From Hyphococcus sp. (lineage in GTDB: Bacteria; Pseudomonadota; Alphaproteobacteria; Caulobacterales; Parvularculaceae), in assembly GCA_028285645.1 (NCBI GenBank), contig JANQOV010000152.1, positions 1 through 34,955 of the forward strand: a DNA stretch of 34,955 nucleotides. The letters run 5' to 3'. The first letter of the stretch is position 1. The number at the start of each line of letters is the position of its first letter. This document shows positions 8,339 to 17,822 of the stretch, one piece after another. Made by a program: the position numbers and the translations under genes. The notes under the pieces were generated by a model, which did not search any database, had not been told where the DNA came from, and was given only the letters and a program-made list of their open reading frames with translations.

Positions 8339-8379
8339 AAAAAAATAGCGCGGCCGGGCGGGTTGCCATCGGCCGTCGC
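8339..8379 (-). terminator. Rho-independent terminator after carB
   Basis: Read on the minus strand, GCG-A-CGGCCG, a 13-base loop and CGGCCG-CGC form a GC-rich stem of nine pairs with one bulged base. TA and seven T residues (A-run 8339-8345 on the plus strand) follow at once. It lies about 100 bp past the carB stop and separates carB from greA. Confidence 0.75.
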
Positions 8380-8481
8380 TTGAATCTCCGGCGCGCTAAG
8401 TAGTCTTGAATCGCTGAATTTTCAAGCCAGCATCGGCCAGTTTCCGATCAAAATTCTCTAACGGTTTGAATTTATTGGCAA

Positions 8482-11400
8482 TTATGCGGAAGCGCGAAAG
8501 AAGTAGGATTGCAGCGGCGCAACCTCCAGATCGCCGGCCCGCATGGCTTCAATTGCCCGGACGGCGGCCCGGGCGCCGGCAGCTGTTGTAATACAAGGGA
8601 TTTTCTGGGCGAGCGCAGTTGTACGGATGGAGCGCGAATCCTTGATCGATTGCGCGCCTTCTGTGGTGTTGAACACCATGTGGACTTCGCCATTTTTAAG
8701 GGCGTCGACAATGTGCGGCCGGCCTTCCAGCACCTTGTTCACCTGGGCGACGTCCAGCCCCTCATCGGCGAAATAGGACGCGGTGCCGGTGGTGGCGATG
8801 ATCGTAAAGCCCATGTCGAGGAGCCGCTTGGCGGGGCGGATCATCTGCGCCTTGTCGCTGTCTTTGAGCGAGATGAAGATGCAGCCCTGCATGGGAATTT
8901 CGGCGCCGGCGGCGATGAGGCTTTTGGCGCGGGCCTTGTCAAAATTCTCGTCGATCCCCATCACCTCGCCGGTTGAGCGCATTTCAGGGCCCAGCACCGT
9001 ATCGACGCCGGGAAAACGCGCGAACGGAAAGACGACTTCTTTGACGGAGGTGTGAGTGAAGGTCGGGTAGGTGACTTTGGTTTCGGCAAGCGTTTCGCCG
9101 GCCATGACTTTCGCAGCAATACGCGCCACCGGCAGGCCGATTGATTTGGCGACAAAGGGCGCGGTGCGCGAGGCGCGCGGATTGACCTCGAGAATATAGA
9201 TGACATCGTCTTTGATTGCGTACTGAACATTCATCAGCCCGACGACGCCAAGCTCGCGCGCGAGCAATATCGTTTGTTCTTTAAGCTCGGCGATAACCAC
9301 ATCGCTCAGCGTATAGGGCGGCAGGGAGCAGGCGCTGTCGCCGGAATGAATGCCCGCTTCTTCTACATGTTCCATAACGCCGGCGATGAAAACATCCTTG
9401 CCGTCGCAAATTGCATCGACGTCGACTTCGACGGCGTTTTGCAGATATTGGTCGAGCAATAGCGGTTCGTCTTCTGAGATTTCGATTTGCGCTGTTGCAA
9501 GGTAAGCAGCGAGGGATGCTTCGTCGCGAACGATTTCCATGGCGCGGCCGCCCAACACATATGAGGGGCGCGTTACCAAGGGATAGCCAACTTGGGCTGC
9601 GATATCGGCGGCGGCCTCGCGGGTTGGGGCGGTTGCGTTTTTCGGTTGTTTAAGACCGAGCTTCATCACCAATTGCTGGAACCGCTCGCGGTCTTCCGCA
9701 AGGTCGATAGCGTCATAAGGCGTGCCGAGAATGGGTACGCCTTCCGCTTCCAAAACAGCGGCAAGCTTTAACGGCGTCTGGCCGCCATATTGAACGATGA
9801 CGCCGAGGAGCTCGCCGCTTTCCTGTTCGATACGGACGATCTCAAGCACGTCTTCAGCGGTCAGCGGCTCGAAATAAAGCCGGTCGGATGTGTCGAAGTC
9901 AGTGGAAACAGTCTCAGGGTTGCAATTGACCATGATCGATTCAACGCCAATGTCCCCGAGTGCAAAAGCTGCGTGACAACAGCAATAATCGAACTCAATA
10001 CCCTGGCCGATGCGGTTTGGTCCGCCGCCTAAAATTATCACCTTGCGGCGGTCGGATGCTTGCGCTTCGCATATGGGCGCTGCGCCAAAGGCTGGTTCGT
10101 AGGCGGAATACATATAAGGCGTCTTCGCTGCGAACTCAGCAGCGCAAGTGTCGATGCGCTTGAAGGCGGGGTGAACGCCGCGGGCGCGCCGGAAGACTCT
10201 CACGTCGCTTTCTTTGCCGTCGCAGAGCTGCGCCAGCCGCTTATCGGAAAAACCCATCGCCTTAAGACCCGAAAGCCGTTTGGCGTTGTCTGGCAAGCCG
10301 CGCGCAGCGACTTCTTTTTCAGCAGCGACGATTTCTTCAAGCTGCTCAAGGAACCAGGGATCATATTGCGTAATGGATCTTACCTGTTCGATGGGCAGCC
10401 CATGGCGAAAAGCTTGCGCCGCAACGCGCAATCGGTCCGGCGTCGGCGCAGCGAGCGCGGCGCGAAAGGCGTTGGCGTCATCGCCTTCGCCAAGTCCCGG
10501 AATGTCGATGGGGTCGAGGCCGCAAAGACCCGTCTCAAGGGAGCGCAGGGCTTTTTGCAGAGATTCCTTGAATGTCCGTCCGATCGCCATGGCTTCGCCG
10601 ACGGACTTCATGGCGGTCGACAAGCTCGGCTCCGCGCCGGGAAACTTCTCGAACGCAAAGCGCGGGATTTTTGTCACCACATAATCGATGGTCGGCTCGA
10701 ACGACGCAGGCGTTGCGCCCGTAATGTCGTTGTCGAGTTCGTCGAGTGTGTAGCCGACCGCAAGCTTGGCGGCGATGCGCGCAATGGGAAAGCCGGTCGC
10801 TTTCGACGCAAGCGCCGATGAGCGCGACACCCGCGGGTTCATTTCAATGACCACCAGCCGCCCGTCATTAGGATTGACCGCGAACTGCACATTGGAGCCG
10901 CCGGTTTCAACGCCGATCTCGCGCATCACCGCGATAGACGCGTTGCGCATGCATTGGAATTCTTTGTCGGTGAGGGTGAGCGCCGGGGCGACAGTAATGG
11001 AATCGCCCGTATGCACGCCCATGGGATCGATGTTCTCAATGGAGCAGACAATGATGCAGTTGTCCGCCTTGTCGCGCACAACCTCCATCTCGAATTCCTT
11101 CCAGCCAAGCAGGCTTTCGTCGATCAGCACCTGGCCAACGGGTGAAGCGTCGATGCCGGTGCGGACGATCTGCTCAAATTCTTCGCGGTTGTAAGCAACG
11201 CCGCCGCCGGTGCCGCCAAGGGTGAAGGCCGGGCGGATGATCGCCGGCAGGCCGATCTCGTCGAGGAGCTTCATGGCGTCGGCAAAACCTGACGCCCGGT
11301 CGTAGCCGATGATGCGGCCTTCTTCGTCTTTGATCGCGGGCGAGTCAGCGATCGCAGCGCGCGGGTTTTCAAGGCCGATCTTGTCCATGGCGGCGCGAAA

Positions 11401-11793
11401 TTTTTCGCGGTCTTCGGCTTTTTCAATAACCTCGGGCCGGGCGCCGATCATTTCCACATTGTATTTTTCAAGGGCGCCTGAGCGCTCCAGTTCGAGGGCG
11501 CAGTTAAGCGCTGTCTGCCCGCCCATGGTCGGCAACAGCGCATCGGGGCGCTCCCGGGCGATGACTTTTTCCACAAAGGCTGGCGTAATCGGTTCGATAT
11601 AGGTGGCGTCCGCAAGCTCCGGATCGGTCATGATGGTCGCCGGATTGGAGTTCACCAGGACAACGCGATAGCCCTCTTCTTTAAGGGCTTTGACCGCCTG
11701 CACGCCGGAATAATCAAACTCGCAAGCCTGGCCGATAACGATGGGCCCTGCGCCGATGATCAGGATCGTCGAGATGTCGTTACGTTTCGGCAT
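8482..11793 (-). CDS. carB: Carbamoyl-phosphate synthase large subunit CarB
   Basis: CarB makes carbamoyl phosphate from bicarbonate, two ATP and ammonia delivered by CarA, for arginine and pyrimidine synthesis. The 1103-residue protein has the expected duplicated layout. The first half starts with [20 protein letters not shown] and has the first ATP-grasp domain. The second half starts with the matching [20 protein letters not shown] and has the second ATP-grasp domain. A C-terminal MGS-like allosteric domain follows, with [17 protein letters not shown] and [16 protein letters not shown] 11793 gives the family N-terminus [14 protein letters not shown]. Its partner carA lies about 8 kb upstream on the same strand, with accessory genes between. 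Confidence 0.98.
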   Translation of the reverse strand: MPKRNDISTILIIGAGPIVIGQACEFDYSGVQAVKALKEEGYRVVLVNSNPATIMTDPELADATYIEPITPAFVEKVIARERPDALLPTMGGQTALNCALELERSGALEKYNVEMIGARPEVIEKAEDREKFRAAMDKIGLENPRAAIADSPAIKDEEGRIIGYDRASGFADAMKLLDEIGLPAIIRPAFTLGGTGGGVAYNREEFEQIVRTGIDASPVGQVLIDESLLGWKEFEMEVVRDKADNCIIVCSIENIDPMGVHTGDSITVAPALTLTDKEFQCMRNASIAVMREIGVETGGSNVQFAVNPNDGRLVVIEMNPRVSRSSALASKATGFPIARIAAKLAVGYTLDELDNDITGATPASFEPTIDYVVTKIPRFAFEKFPGAEPSLSTAMKSVGEAMAIGRTFKESLQKALRSLETGLCGLDPIDIPGLGEGDDANAFRAALAAPTPDRLRVAAQAFRHGLPIEQVRSITQYDPWFLEQLEEIVAAEKEVAARGLPDNAKRLSGLKAMGFSDKRLAQLCDGKESDVRVFRRARGVHPAFKRIDTCAAEFAAKTPYMYSAYEPAFGAAPICEAQASDRRKVIILGGGPNRIGQGIEFDYCCCHAAFALGDIGVESIMVNCNPETVSTDFDTSDRLYFEPLTAEDVLEIVRIEQESGELLGVIVQYGGQTPLKLAAVLEAEGVPILGTPYDAIDLAEDRERFQQLVMKLGLKQPKNATAPTREAAADIAAQVGYPLVTRPSYVLGGRAMEIVRDEASLAAYLATAQIEISEDEPLLLDQYLQNAVEVDVDAICDGKDVFIAGVMEHVEEAGIHSGDSACSLPPYTLSDVVIAELKEQTILLARELGVVGLMNVQYAIKDDVIYILEVNPRASRTAPFVAKSIGLPVARIAAKVMAGETLAETKVTYPTFTHTSVKEVVFPFARFPGVDTVLGPEMRSTGEVMGIDENFDKARAKSLIAAGAEIPMQGCIFISLKDSDKAQMIRPAKRLLDMGFTIIATTGTASYFADEGLDVAQVNKVLEGRPHIVDALKNGEVHMVFNTTEGAQSIKDSRSIRTTALAQKIPCITTAAGARAAVRAIEAMRAGDLEVAPLQSYFFRASA

Positions 11794-11963
11794 GAGCTAC
11801 TCGCGCAGCCGCGCCAAGCGGACGGCCAGCCCAATGGCCGCTCGCGCCGCGCGGAACAGAATCAATTGTCGGTTAAAGCGGTGTCTTAGGCGAAACCCCG
11901 CCCTAGGGAAAGAGCAAATTGCGGTGGCTCAGCGAATTTGGGAAATTCTCATCGAGCGGTGCG
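11794..11963. promoter_or_regulatory. Intergenic region upstream of carB
   Basis: 170 bp between carB and the upstream lytic transglycosylase gene, both on the minus strand. It should hold the carB promoter, because carA is not adjacent. An imperfect inverted repeat (CTTAGGCG ... CGCCCTAGG, 11885-11907) could end the upstream transcript, but it has no T-run. No clear -35/-10 pair was recognised. Confidence 0.3.
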
Positions 11964-12581
11964 CTAAATAAACGGCACAAGCGGAATGCCGCGCCGGAAG
12001 CGTTTTTCGCAGCGGCTAAGCTGGCTTTGATAGACGGCGGCGTTCTTCGCCACTTGCCGGGCAATGTTTTGCAAGGAGCCATTGCCGTGGTAGCTGCCGC
12101 GGGCGTAGCCCTTCCAGCCCTCGTGATAGGCAAGATATTGGCTATAGGCGTCATTGAGCGAAATTCCGTTGCGGGCGTTGCTTTGCCGCCCGTACCAGGA
12201 AACGAAATCCGCCGCGTCGCTAAAGCTCCGGGGATTGGCGTTTCGATTGCCGCTTTCGCGCTGATAGACTTCCCATGTGCCTTTCACCGCCTGCGCATAA
12301 CCACGGGCAGAAGATTTGCGCCGGCCGGGAAACACCAGAAGAATACGCCGCCGCTCCGGTTTGGCGTCGGCGTCGAAGGCTGATTCCTGCCGGATGATGG
12401 CGAGCTGAATATGTTTCGGCAGGCCCCATTTCTTTTCGGCCTTGCGGGTTGAACTGTACCAGCCGCCTTTATCGTCAAAGATGGCGCAAGCATCTGTAAT
12501 ATCATCCGGGGGGATGGAGGCGCATCCCGCTGCTGCAAGCGATAACGCTGCAATCGCAAGACATTTCCGAAACCTCCGCAT
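11964..12581 (-). CDS. Lytic transglycosylase-type lipoprotein (SLT domain)
   Basis: The 205-residue protein has a lipoprotein signal peptide with lipobox LAAAGC, so Cys20 would be the lipidated residue. The rest resembles the SLT/lysozyme-like fold of lytic transglycosylases. QLAIIRQESAFDADA carries the expected catalytic Glu66, ARGYAQAVKGTW matches the family's 'GxxQxxxxTW' block, and AYSQYLAYHEGWKGYARG matches the late 'YLAYNGG'-like block. It likely cleaves the MurNAc-GlcNAc bond in peptidoglycan from the outer or inner membrane. An extra basic, hydrophobic segment (RRRILLVFPGRRK) sits between the first two motifs. It has no close partner gene; the next gene upstream is divergent. Confidence 0.8.
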   Translation of the reverse strand: MRRFRKCLAIAALSLAAAGCASIPPDDITDACAIFDDKGGWYSSTRKAEKKWGLPKHIQLAIIRQESAFDADAKPERRRILLVFPGRRKSSARGYAQAVKGTWEVYQRESGNRNANPRSFSDAADFVSWYGRQSNARNGISLNDAYSQYLAYHEGWKGYARGSYHGNGSLQNIARQVAKNAAVYQSQLSRCEKRFRRGIPLVPFI

Positions 12582-12709
12582 GGCGTAATTCTATGCCCGA
12601 AGCCGACCTTAATTCAACGAAAACACGTCGTGCACAGGTCGCGCGCAGTCCTTGCCCATGGTAAGCTCCGCCAAGCGCCACGTTTGCAAGCAAAAGCCGG
12701 GAGCATCTC

Positions 12710-13729
12710 ATGAAAACACTTCGTTTTGTGCAAGCCGCGATTATCGCCGCGGCTTTTCAAGTCTCGCCGCTTGCGGCTGCTGACGAAATGCAAACGGTAG
12801 ATATCCGCGAATGGCAAGTGCCTTACGAGGCGTCGCGGCCGCGCGATCCCTTTGCGGAGAGCGCGACATCTGTTTGGTTTGTCGGGCAGCGCGACGGCTA
12901 TATCGCTCATCTCGATGCGTCGAGCGGTGAAATGAACCGGGTTGAGCTCCCTGAAGGCGAAAGCGCGCACAATTTGATTGTCGGTTCCGACGGGATCGTC
13001 TGGTACGCCGGCAACAAGCTGGGCGTCATCGGCCGCTATGATCCGGAGGCGGAGGAAATCGCCCAATATCCGATGCCGGACCCTGCGGTTAAGGACCCGC
13101 ATACGCTGGTCTTTGATGACGGCGAAAAGAACATCTGGTTCACCGCCCAGCGCGCCAACAAGGTCGGCCGGTTCAATCTAGAAACAAAGGAGGTCGATTT
13201 AATCGATGTGCCGACGGAACGCGCACGCCCCTATGGCATCAAGATGGCGCCGGACGGCTCCGTCTGGGTCGTTCTTTTCGGGACATATAAGCTTGCGCAT
13301 ATTGACCCGCAAAGCCTGACGCTGACCGAGATCGACCTACCGCGGGAAGAAGCGCGACCGCGCCGACTGGAGGTCACATCAGACGGGCGCGCCTGGTATG
13401 GCGACTATGCAGGCGGGCGCCTTGGCGTTTATGATCCGGCGACGGCAGATTTCACGGAATGGATGTTGCCCGGCGGCGAAGGGGCGCGACCATACGGCAT
13501 GGCGAGTGATGCGTCGGGGAAAGTCTGGGCGTTTGAGACCGGCGGCAGTCCCAACAGGCTCGTCGGTTTTGATCCGGAGACGGAAGCGTTCTTTTCATCA
13601 ACGCCAGTCCCCTCCGGCGGCGGCACGGTGCGTCATACGCATTATTTCGCACCCTCCGGCGCCGTGTGGTTTGGAACGGACACCAATTTCGTCGGCCGCG
13701 CGATTGTTGAGCCGGCTGAGGAGGAGTAG
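12710..13729 (+). CDS. Secreted beta-propeller protein of the streptogramin lyase (Vgb) type
   Basis: The 339-residue protein has a Sec signal peptide (residues 1 to about 23, ending PLAAA). It then shows six to seven repeats of the type 'DGxVWYAGNKLGVIGRYDPExEEIAQYPMP', the blade pattern of virginiamycin B lyase-like and SMP-30/NHL-like propellers. Family members linearise streptogramin B antibiotics, but many homologues have unknown substrates. A His-rich HTHYF segment near residue 305 lies where lyases carry catalytic residues, but this cannot be confirmed by eye. A GGGAG ribosome binding site precedes ATG 12710. It is divergent from the lytic transglycosylase gene. An antibiotic-resistance role should not be assumed. 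Confidence 0.75.
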   Translation: MKTLRFVQAAIIAAAFQVSPLAAADEMQTVDIREWQVPYEASRPRDPFAESATSVWFVGQRDGYIAHLDASSGEMNRVELPEGESAHNLIVGSDGIVWYAGNKLGVIGRYDPEAEEIAQYPMPDPAVKDPHTLVFDDGEKNIWFTAQRANKVGRFNLETKEVDLIDVPTERARPYGIKMAPDGSVWVVLFGTYKLAHIDPQSLTLTEIDLPREEARPRRLEVTSDGRAWYGDYAGGRLGVYDPATADFTEWMLPGGEGARPYGMASDASGKVWAFETGGSPNRLVGFDPETEAFFSSTPVPSGGGTVRHTHYFAPSGAVWFGTDTNFVGRAIVEPAEEE

Positions 13730-13751
13730 GGCGAGCGGCTTGCGGCTTGTA

Positions 13752-14438
13752 TCAGCTTGCTGACGCGGCCGCAGCAGGCTTCACCGCCGTGCAATAAACG
13801 CCGAACGCAAGCCGGTGGGCGGACTTTTTATTCTTCAGAAACTTATCAAGAAATTTCAGCGGCCAACCGAGCAGCGAGACAATCAAGAAGGCGCCGCCGG
13901 AAAGAACATTCGACACGATGTTGCCGCCTTCAAATAACAATGAAGCATAATATGCATTAAGCGTCGTAATGGTGACGCTAGGACCGATGTGAAAATCGCT
14001 GTGCTCGACGTCAAACCCGTGCTGGCGCATCAATAGGTCGATCCCGCTTACGGTGTACCGACGATGATCAACTGGGTCATCATGATATTGCTGCAGAAAT
14101 GGCGCTTCAATATGGATGCGTCCGTTCGGCTTAAGGGTGCGCAGCGCCTCGCGCAAAAATGCGTTTTCATCTTCGAGATGTTCGATGAGCCCGGTGGCGA
14201 TCAGCAAATCAATGCTATCGTCGTCGAAGGGAAGAGCTTTAGCGTCGCTGACGATGTCGGTATCCTGAACCGGCGCATGATCGATGGTGATGACATCGCT
14301 TCGAACACGCCGCCCGCCGGCGCCGACATCGACAATGACAGCGTCCGACGGCGTTGCCGCGACCACCGCTTCGACTTGCGGCGAGCACTGAAAAGTAAGG
14401 TCGGGGTAGAGCCCGCCGACGCCTTTTCCGTATCCCAA
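13752..14438 (-). CDS. Class I SAM-dependent methyltransferase
   Basis: The 228-residue protein has the class I methyltransferase signature VIVDVGAGGRRV (motif I), then VITIDHAP. KALPFDDDSIDLLIATGLIEHLEDENAFLREALRTLKPNGR follows, with the post-motif III 'LKPNGR' loop. A hydrophobic helix (about residues 178-198) and a basic tail suggest membrane association, as in methyltransferases acting on lipid or sugar-lipid substrates. The only plausible start is TTG 14438: a stop codon lies directly upstream in frame and AGAGGA is present just ahead of it. It is the third gene of a minus-strand run with the thioesterase and metallo-hydrolase. Substrate unknown. Confidence 0.8.
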   Translation of the reverse strand: MGYGKGVGGLYPDLTFQCSPQVEAVVAATPSDAVIVDVGAGGRRVRSDVITIDHAPVQDTDIVSDAKALPFDDDSIDLLIATGLIEHLEDENAFLREALRTLKPNGRIHIEAPFLQQYHDDPVDHRRYTVSGIDLLMRQHGFDVEHSDFHIGPSVTITTLNAYYASLLFEGGNIVSNVLSGGAFLIVSLLGWPLKFLDKFLKNKKSAHRLAFGVYCTAVKPAAAASAS

Positions 14439-14468
14439 TTATTCCTCTTTGCTTTTGCGGTTGCCGGC

Positions 14469-15203
14469 CTATTGCCAGCGCTTGCTTGTCTTTTGCGCTA
14501 ATGTGTCAGGGGCCTGTTTTTGCGCGCCGCCGTAACCGGTAACCGCGTCAGAAACAAACGGATTTGACTTGCGCTCTTGCCCGAAGGTTGAAACGGGACC
14601 ATGCCCCGGCACGAACTGCATGTCATCGCCCAGGGGCCATAACTTTTGCGTGATGGAATTGATCAGCGTGTCATGGTCACCGCGGGGGAAGTCGGTGCGG
14701 CCGATGGAGCCCGCAAATATAACGTCGCCGACAAAGGCGACGCGCGCGCCCTGGTGATAGATCACCACATGGCCGGGCGTATGGCCGGGCGTATAAGCGA
14801 CATTGAACTCGATGCCATCGAGTTCAAGCGTGTCGCCATCATTTAGCCATGCGTCGGGCTTGCAGTCTTCGCCCATGCCGGGCTGGCCATATTTGGCCCA
14901 ATGGTCTGCGATTTCATCAAGCCAAAACGTATCTTCTTTATGCGGACCGATAATCGGCGCGCCAGTTTCGCGCTTTACCGCTTCGGCGCCGCCGGCATGA
15001 TCGAGATGGCCATGGGTCAGCCAGATTTGTTCGATCGTTGCATCAAACGCCTTGGCGGCCTCAAGGATCTTTTCCGGCTCGCCGCCGGGATCGACGACCG
15101 CCGCCTTGCCGCTGGCGGCGCGAATGATCGAGCAGTTCTGCTGGAACGGCGTTACCGGAACGACACGGACCTGGAAGGGCGGCTGTTGGGTTTGCGTACT
15201 CAT
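14469..15203 (-). CDS. MBL-fold hydrolase, glyoxalase II-like (YcbL/GloC type)
   Basis: The 244-residue protein belongs to the metallo-beta-lactamase superfamily. It has THGHLDHAGG with metal ligands His64, His66, Asp68 and His69, TPGHTPGHV, VGDVIF and the late VPGHGP. This order, and the short length compared with GloB, matches the YcbL/GloC group, which hydrolyses S-lactoylglutathione and related thioesters using one or two zinc or iron ions. It is cytosolic, with no signal peptide. It lies 30 bp upstream of the methyltransferase and 69 bp downstream of the thioesterase on the same strand, so the three probably form an operon. Confidence 0.88.
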   Translation of the reverse strand: MSTQTQQPPFQVRVVPVTPFQQNCSIIRAASGKAAVVDPGGEPEKILEAAKAFDATIEQIWLTHGHLDHAGGAEAVKRETGAPIIGPHKEDTFWLDEIADHWAKYGQPGMGEDCKPDAWLNDGDTLELDGIEFNVAYTPGHTPGHVVIYHQGARVAFVGDVIFAGSIGRTDFPRGDHDTLINSITQKLWPLGDDMQFVPGHGPVSTFGQERKSNPFVSDAVTGYGGAQKQAPDTLAQKTSKRWQ

Positions 15204-15272
15204 GAGCTTTCCTTAACGCCGCCGCCGCCGCGCGACTAGCCTTTTCATGAGAATAATCAGGAAAGGCCCAGA

Positions 15273-15692
15273 TTACACGGAAACTGAGCGCAAGGTGATG
15301 AGCGATGTCGCACAAAGAACCCGCTCGCCGTCTGTTTCGCCGTAGACGTCAGACTGCACGACGCCGATCGTGCCGCCGGCAGAGACAACACGCGCTTCCG
15401 CAGCGAGCTTTTCTCCTTGCGCTGGCTTCATGAAGTTGATCTTGAGTTCGATGGTCATGCAGGCTTTACCCTCAGGCAAGACAGACGCATAAGCCGCGCC
15501 CGCTGCGTGGTCTGCAAGGCCGGTGACAACGCCCGCATGGACGTACCCCAGAAATTGCGTCAGTTCCTCTTTGGGCGCCACTTCAAGGATGACGTTCCCC
15601 GGTTCGAAGTCCCGAATTTTAAAGCCCGAGGCTTTGGTGAACCCTCTGTCGGAAATGTGTTCGAAGAGTTTTTTCAATTTTTCCTTTGTCAT
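15273..15692 (-). CDS. PaaI/YdiI-type hotdog thioesterase
   Basis: The 139-residue protein has the hotdog-fold thioesterase pattern. The motif FLGYVHAGVVTGLADHAAG (residues 48-65) contains the conserved 'HxGxxxxxxD' pair His52 and Asp61. A strand IELKINFMKPAQGEKLAAEARVV and the closing CATSLITL follow. Members hydrolyse acyl-CoA or aryl-CoA thioesters; the actual substrate is not evident. It is the promoter-proximal gene of a minus-strand run and diverges from the YcaQ-type gene across 97 bp. The neighbouring MBL hydrolase also acts on thioesters, which may be coincidence. Confidence 0.85.
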   Translation of the reverse strand: MTKEKLKKLFEHISDRGFTKASGFKIRDFEPGNVILEVAPKEELTQFLGYVHAGVVTGLADHAAGAAYASVLPEGKACMTIELKINFMKPAQGEKLAAEARVVSAGGTIGVVQSDVYGETDGERVLCATSLITLRSVSV

Positions 15693-15789
15693 GGGCGAAG
15701 GCTAGGCTGTGCTGCCTGAGGGGAGAACAAGAATATGCAGTTGCCGCTGCAATTTGTTTTGTTGCGCGCAATTGGGCTAAGTCGTTTTT

Positions 15790-16971
15790 ATGACGCTCAC
15801 AATTCCCAATCGGCAGGCGCGGCGGCTTTGGCTAGACTGTCAGGGGCTCGAACAACCGCCGACCGGCAAGCTCAACAAAGAAGGCCTCGTATCGATCATC
15901 GAGCGGCTGGGTTTTGTGCAGCTCGATACGATCCGCGTCGTTGCGCGGGCGCATGATCACATACTCTGGTCGCGCAATCAGCATTACCGTGAAGGCATGC
16001 TCGATAGGCTCGTTATTTCGCGCGACGCGTTTGAGCATTTCACCCATGATGCGTCTGTCCTACCGATTCACTTTTACCCCTATTGGCGGCGGCAGTTTGG
16101 GCGCCTCGATAAGCGCATGAAAAGCGGCAATTGGGCGCGCTACATGCCGCCCAAGAAACTCTGCGATGAGATTCTGAAACGCGTCGCGGCGGAAGGTCCG
16201 TTATCGACAAAGGATTTTGAAGCAAACGGCCGTCTTAGTCGAAAGGAGGGCTGGGCGCGCCCGCCCCACAAATTCGCGCTGGATTATTTCTGGTTCGCGG
16301 GGCGGCTCGGCACATGTCACCGGAAGAACTTTATCAAGCATTATGACGTGCCGGAAAAGATCATTCCTCCAAAGCTCCTCAGCAAGCAGGTGAGCGATGC
16401 AACCCAACTGAACTGGCTTTGTAAAAACGCCCTCGACCGGCTTGGCTTTGCTAGCGCCGGCGATATGCAGCGCTTTTGGGACGCCGCGGATTTAAGTGAG
16501 GTGACCGCCTGGACAAAAAGACAACGCAAAAAACTCATCGATGTTGAAGTTGTGAGCGCCGACGGCGCCACGTACAAAGCGCTCGCGCCGGAAGACATAG
16601 AAGACCGGCTTGCGCAACTAAAACCGCCAACCAGCCGGCTCCGAATACTCAATCCGTTCGATCCTGTGATCCGCGACCGCACGCGGCTGCAGCGGCTCTT
16701 CGGATTTGACTATCGCATCGAGATTTTCGTGCCGGCGGCAAAGCGTCAGTATGGATATTATGTTTATCCAATACTTGAGAGCGACCGAATGATCGGTCGC
16801 ATCGAAGTCCGCGCTAACCGCAAGAAGGGCGTCTTGTCCGTCGATAATGTCTGGTGGGAGAAGGGCGTTAAAGCCACCAAGGCGCGGCTCAATAAGCTTG
16901 ATGCGGAGCTTGACCGCATGGGTCGCTTTGTTGGGGTAAGAGATGTGGTCTGGAAGATACATGGTGACTAG
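15790..16971 (+). CDS. ycaQ: YcaQ/AlkX-type winged-helix DNA glycosylase
   Basis: The 393-residue protein matches the HTH_42 family (AlkZ/AlkX). Near the N-terminus it has LGFVQLDTIRVVARAHDHILWSR. Here Gln44-Leu-Asp46 forms the Q-x-D motif described for E. coli YcaQ/AlkX, rather than the Q-x-Q of AlkZ. A middle region with KRMKSGNW and FALDYFWFAGRLGTCHRKNF and a late LNPFDPVIRDRTRLQRLFGFDYRIE block follow, as in the family. AlkX removes bulky N-alkylated bases and unhooks interstrand crosslinks. The ATG at 15790 has no strong ribosome binding site. It is a single-gene unit between divergent and same-strand neighbours of unrelated function. Confidence 0.87.
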   Translation: MTLTIPNRQARRLWLDCQGLEQPPTGKLNKEGLVSIIERLGFVQLDTIRVVARAHDHILWSRNQHYREGMLDRLVISRDAFEHFTHDASVLPIHFYPYWRRQFGRLDKRMKSGNWARYMPPKKLCDEILKRVAAEGPLSTKDFEANGRLSRKEGWARPPHKFALDYFWFAGRLGTCHRKNFIKHYDVPEKIIPPKLLSKQVSDATQLNWLCKNALDRLGFASAGDMQRFWDAADLSEVTAWTKRQRKKLIDVEVVSADGATYKALAPEDIEDRLAQLKPPTSRLRILNPFDPVIRDRTRLQRLFGFDYRIEIFVPAAKRQYGYYVYPILESDRMIGRIEVRANRKKGVLSVDNVWWEKGVKATKARLNKLDAELDRMGRFVGVRDVVWKIHGD

Positions 16972-17058
16972 CGCTGCCGCGCGAAGCTTACCGTTTGTTT
17001 ATACCGATTTACAGGCGTCGCGTTGCTGCCTTGGCGCCGGATTTGCTCTCCTGGCGAA

Positions 17059-17772
17059 ATGGGGGAATTTTCTTTAACGCTTAGACCGGCTCGCGTGCTG
17101 TTTTTCCTCGTTTGTTGTATCGGGGTGCTGGCGCTGTTGAACGCCATTACTTTGGTTTCTGAATATAAATATGGGTACGATCATGCAAAAGGGTTGGTGC
17201 CGATGTTCCGCCTCAATGCGGAACGGAACATCCCAACATTCTTTTCTACATGTCTGCTCCTAACGACGAGTGCCTTATGCTTTACCGTTGGCAAAGGACT
17301 TACGGGAACGGATGCCTTCCTTGCACGCTATTGGCATGCGCTATCGGTTATTGCACTTTATCTGGCCGCTGACGAAGCAAGTCACATCCACGAAATGCTG
17401 GATGACAACAAGGAGCTATGGACTGCTGGTCTCTTCTCGCCGACGGGCGTGCTGGATGGGCCATGGGTCGTTGTTTATGGCATTTTGGTGATCGCCTTTT
17501 GCGCCATTTTTGCTCGGTTTTTCTTTCGGCTAGGGTGGAAATACAAATTCATCTTCGGATTGGCCGGCGGGATTTTTGTTTCCGGCGCCATCGGGCTCGA
17601 AATGATTGGCGCAGCGGAATATTCGGCATATGGCGACACGCTGCTACATGAGGTCATCAATTCGACAGAAGAAGTGATGGAAATGACTGGCGTTTCACTC
17701 GCAATTTTTGGATTGCTAACTTATATGCGCGATCGACTGTTGTGGAGTCGTGTTCGCTTCGATGGAGGGTAA
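17059..17772 (+). CDS. Polytopic membrane protein with His/Glu clusters, unknown function
   Basis: The 237-residue protein has about six hydrophobic segments (roughly residues 12-33, 57-77, 93-104, 134-155, 163-181 and 204-223). Charged metal-ligand residues sit within or beside these helices: DEASHIHEMLDD (105-116), EMIGAAE (181-187) and LLHEVINSTEEVMEMTG (196-211). Such His/Glu clusters could hold a metal site, as in some membrane hydrolases or ferritin-like folds; this is inference. A TTG at 17023 opens the frame earlier, but ATG 17059 gives a normal start just before the first helix. It is convergent with the TonB-dependent receptor, 50 bp away. No family is recognised with confidence. 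Confidence 0.75.
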   Translation: MGEFSLTLRPARVLFFLVCCIGVLALLNAITLVSEYKYGYDHAKGLVPMFRLNAERNIPTFFSTCLLLTTSALCFTVGKGLTGTDAFLARYWHALSVIALYLAADEASHIHEMLDDNKELWTAGLFSPTGVLDGPWVVVYGILVIAFCAIFARFFFRLGWKYKFIFGLAGGIFVSGAIGLEMIGAAEYSAYGDTLLHEVINSTEEVMEMTGVSLAIFGLLTYMRDRLLWSRVRFDGG

Positions 17773-17822
17773 GCAAGTCTGAAGGGCGATGAAGAGATTG
17801 GTCTGCGGAAGCACCTCTGGCC

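Noticed and set aside
8504-11793. Many long open frames on the plus strand opposite carB
   Set aside because: They are antisense to a certain gene, have no family motifs, and arise from GC-rich third codon positions.
12710-13729. Call as a virginiamycin resistance gene
   Set aside because: Only the general propeller family is supported; the signal peptide and unverified catalytic residues argue against naming a resistance function.
13730-13800. Repeated agcggcttgcggcttg text as a terminator
   Set aside because: The copies are direct, not inverted, and do not form a stable hairpin.
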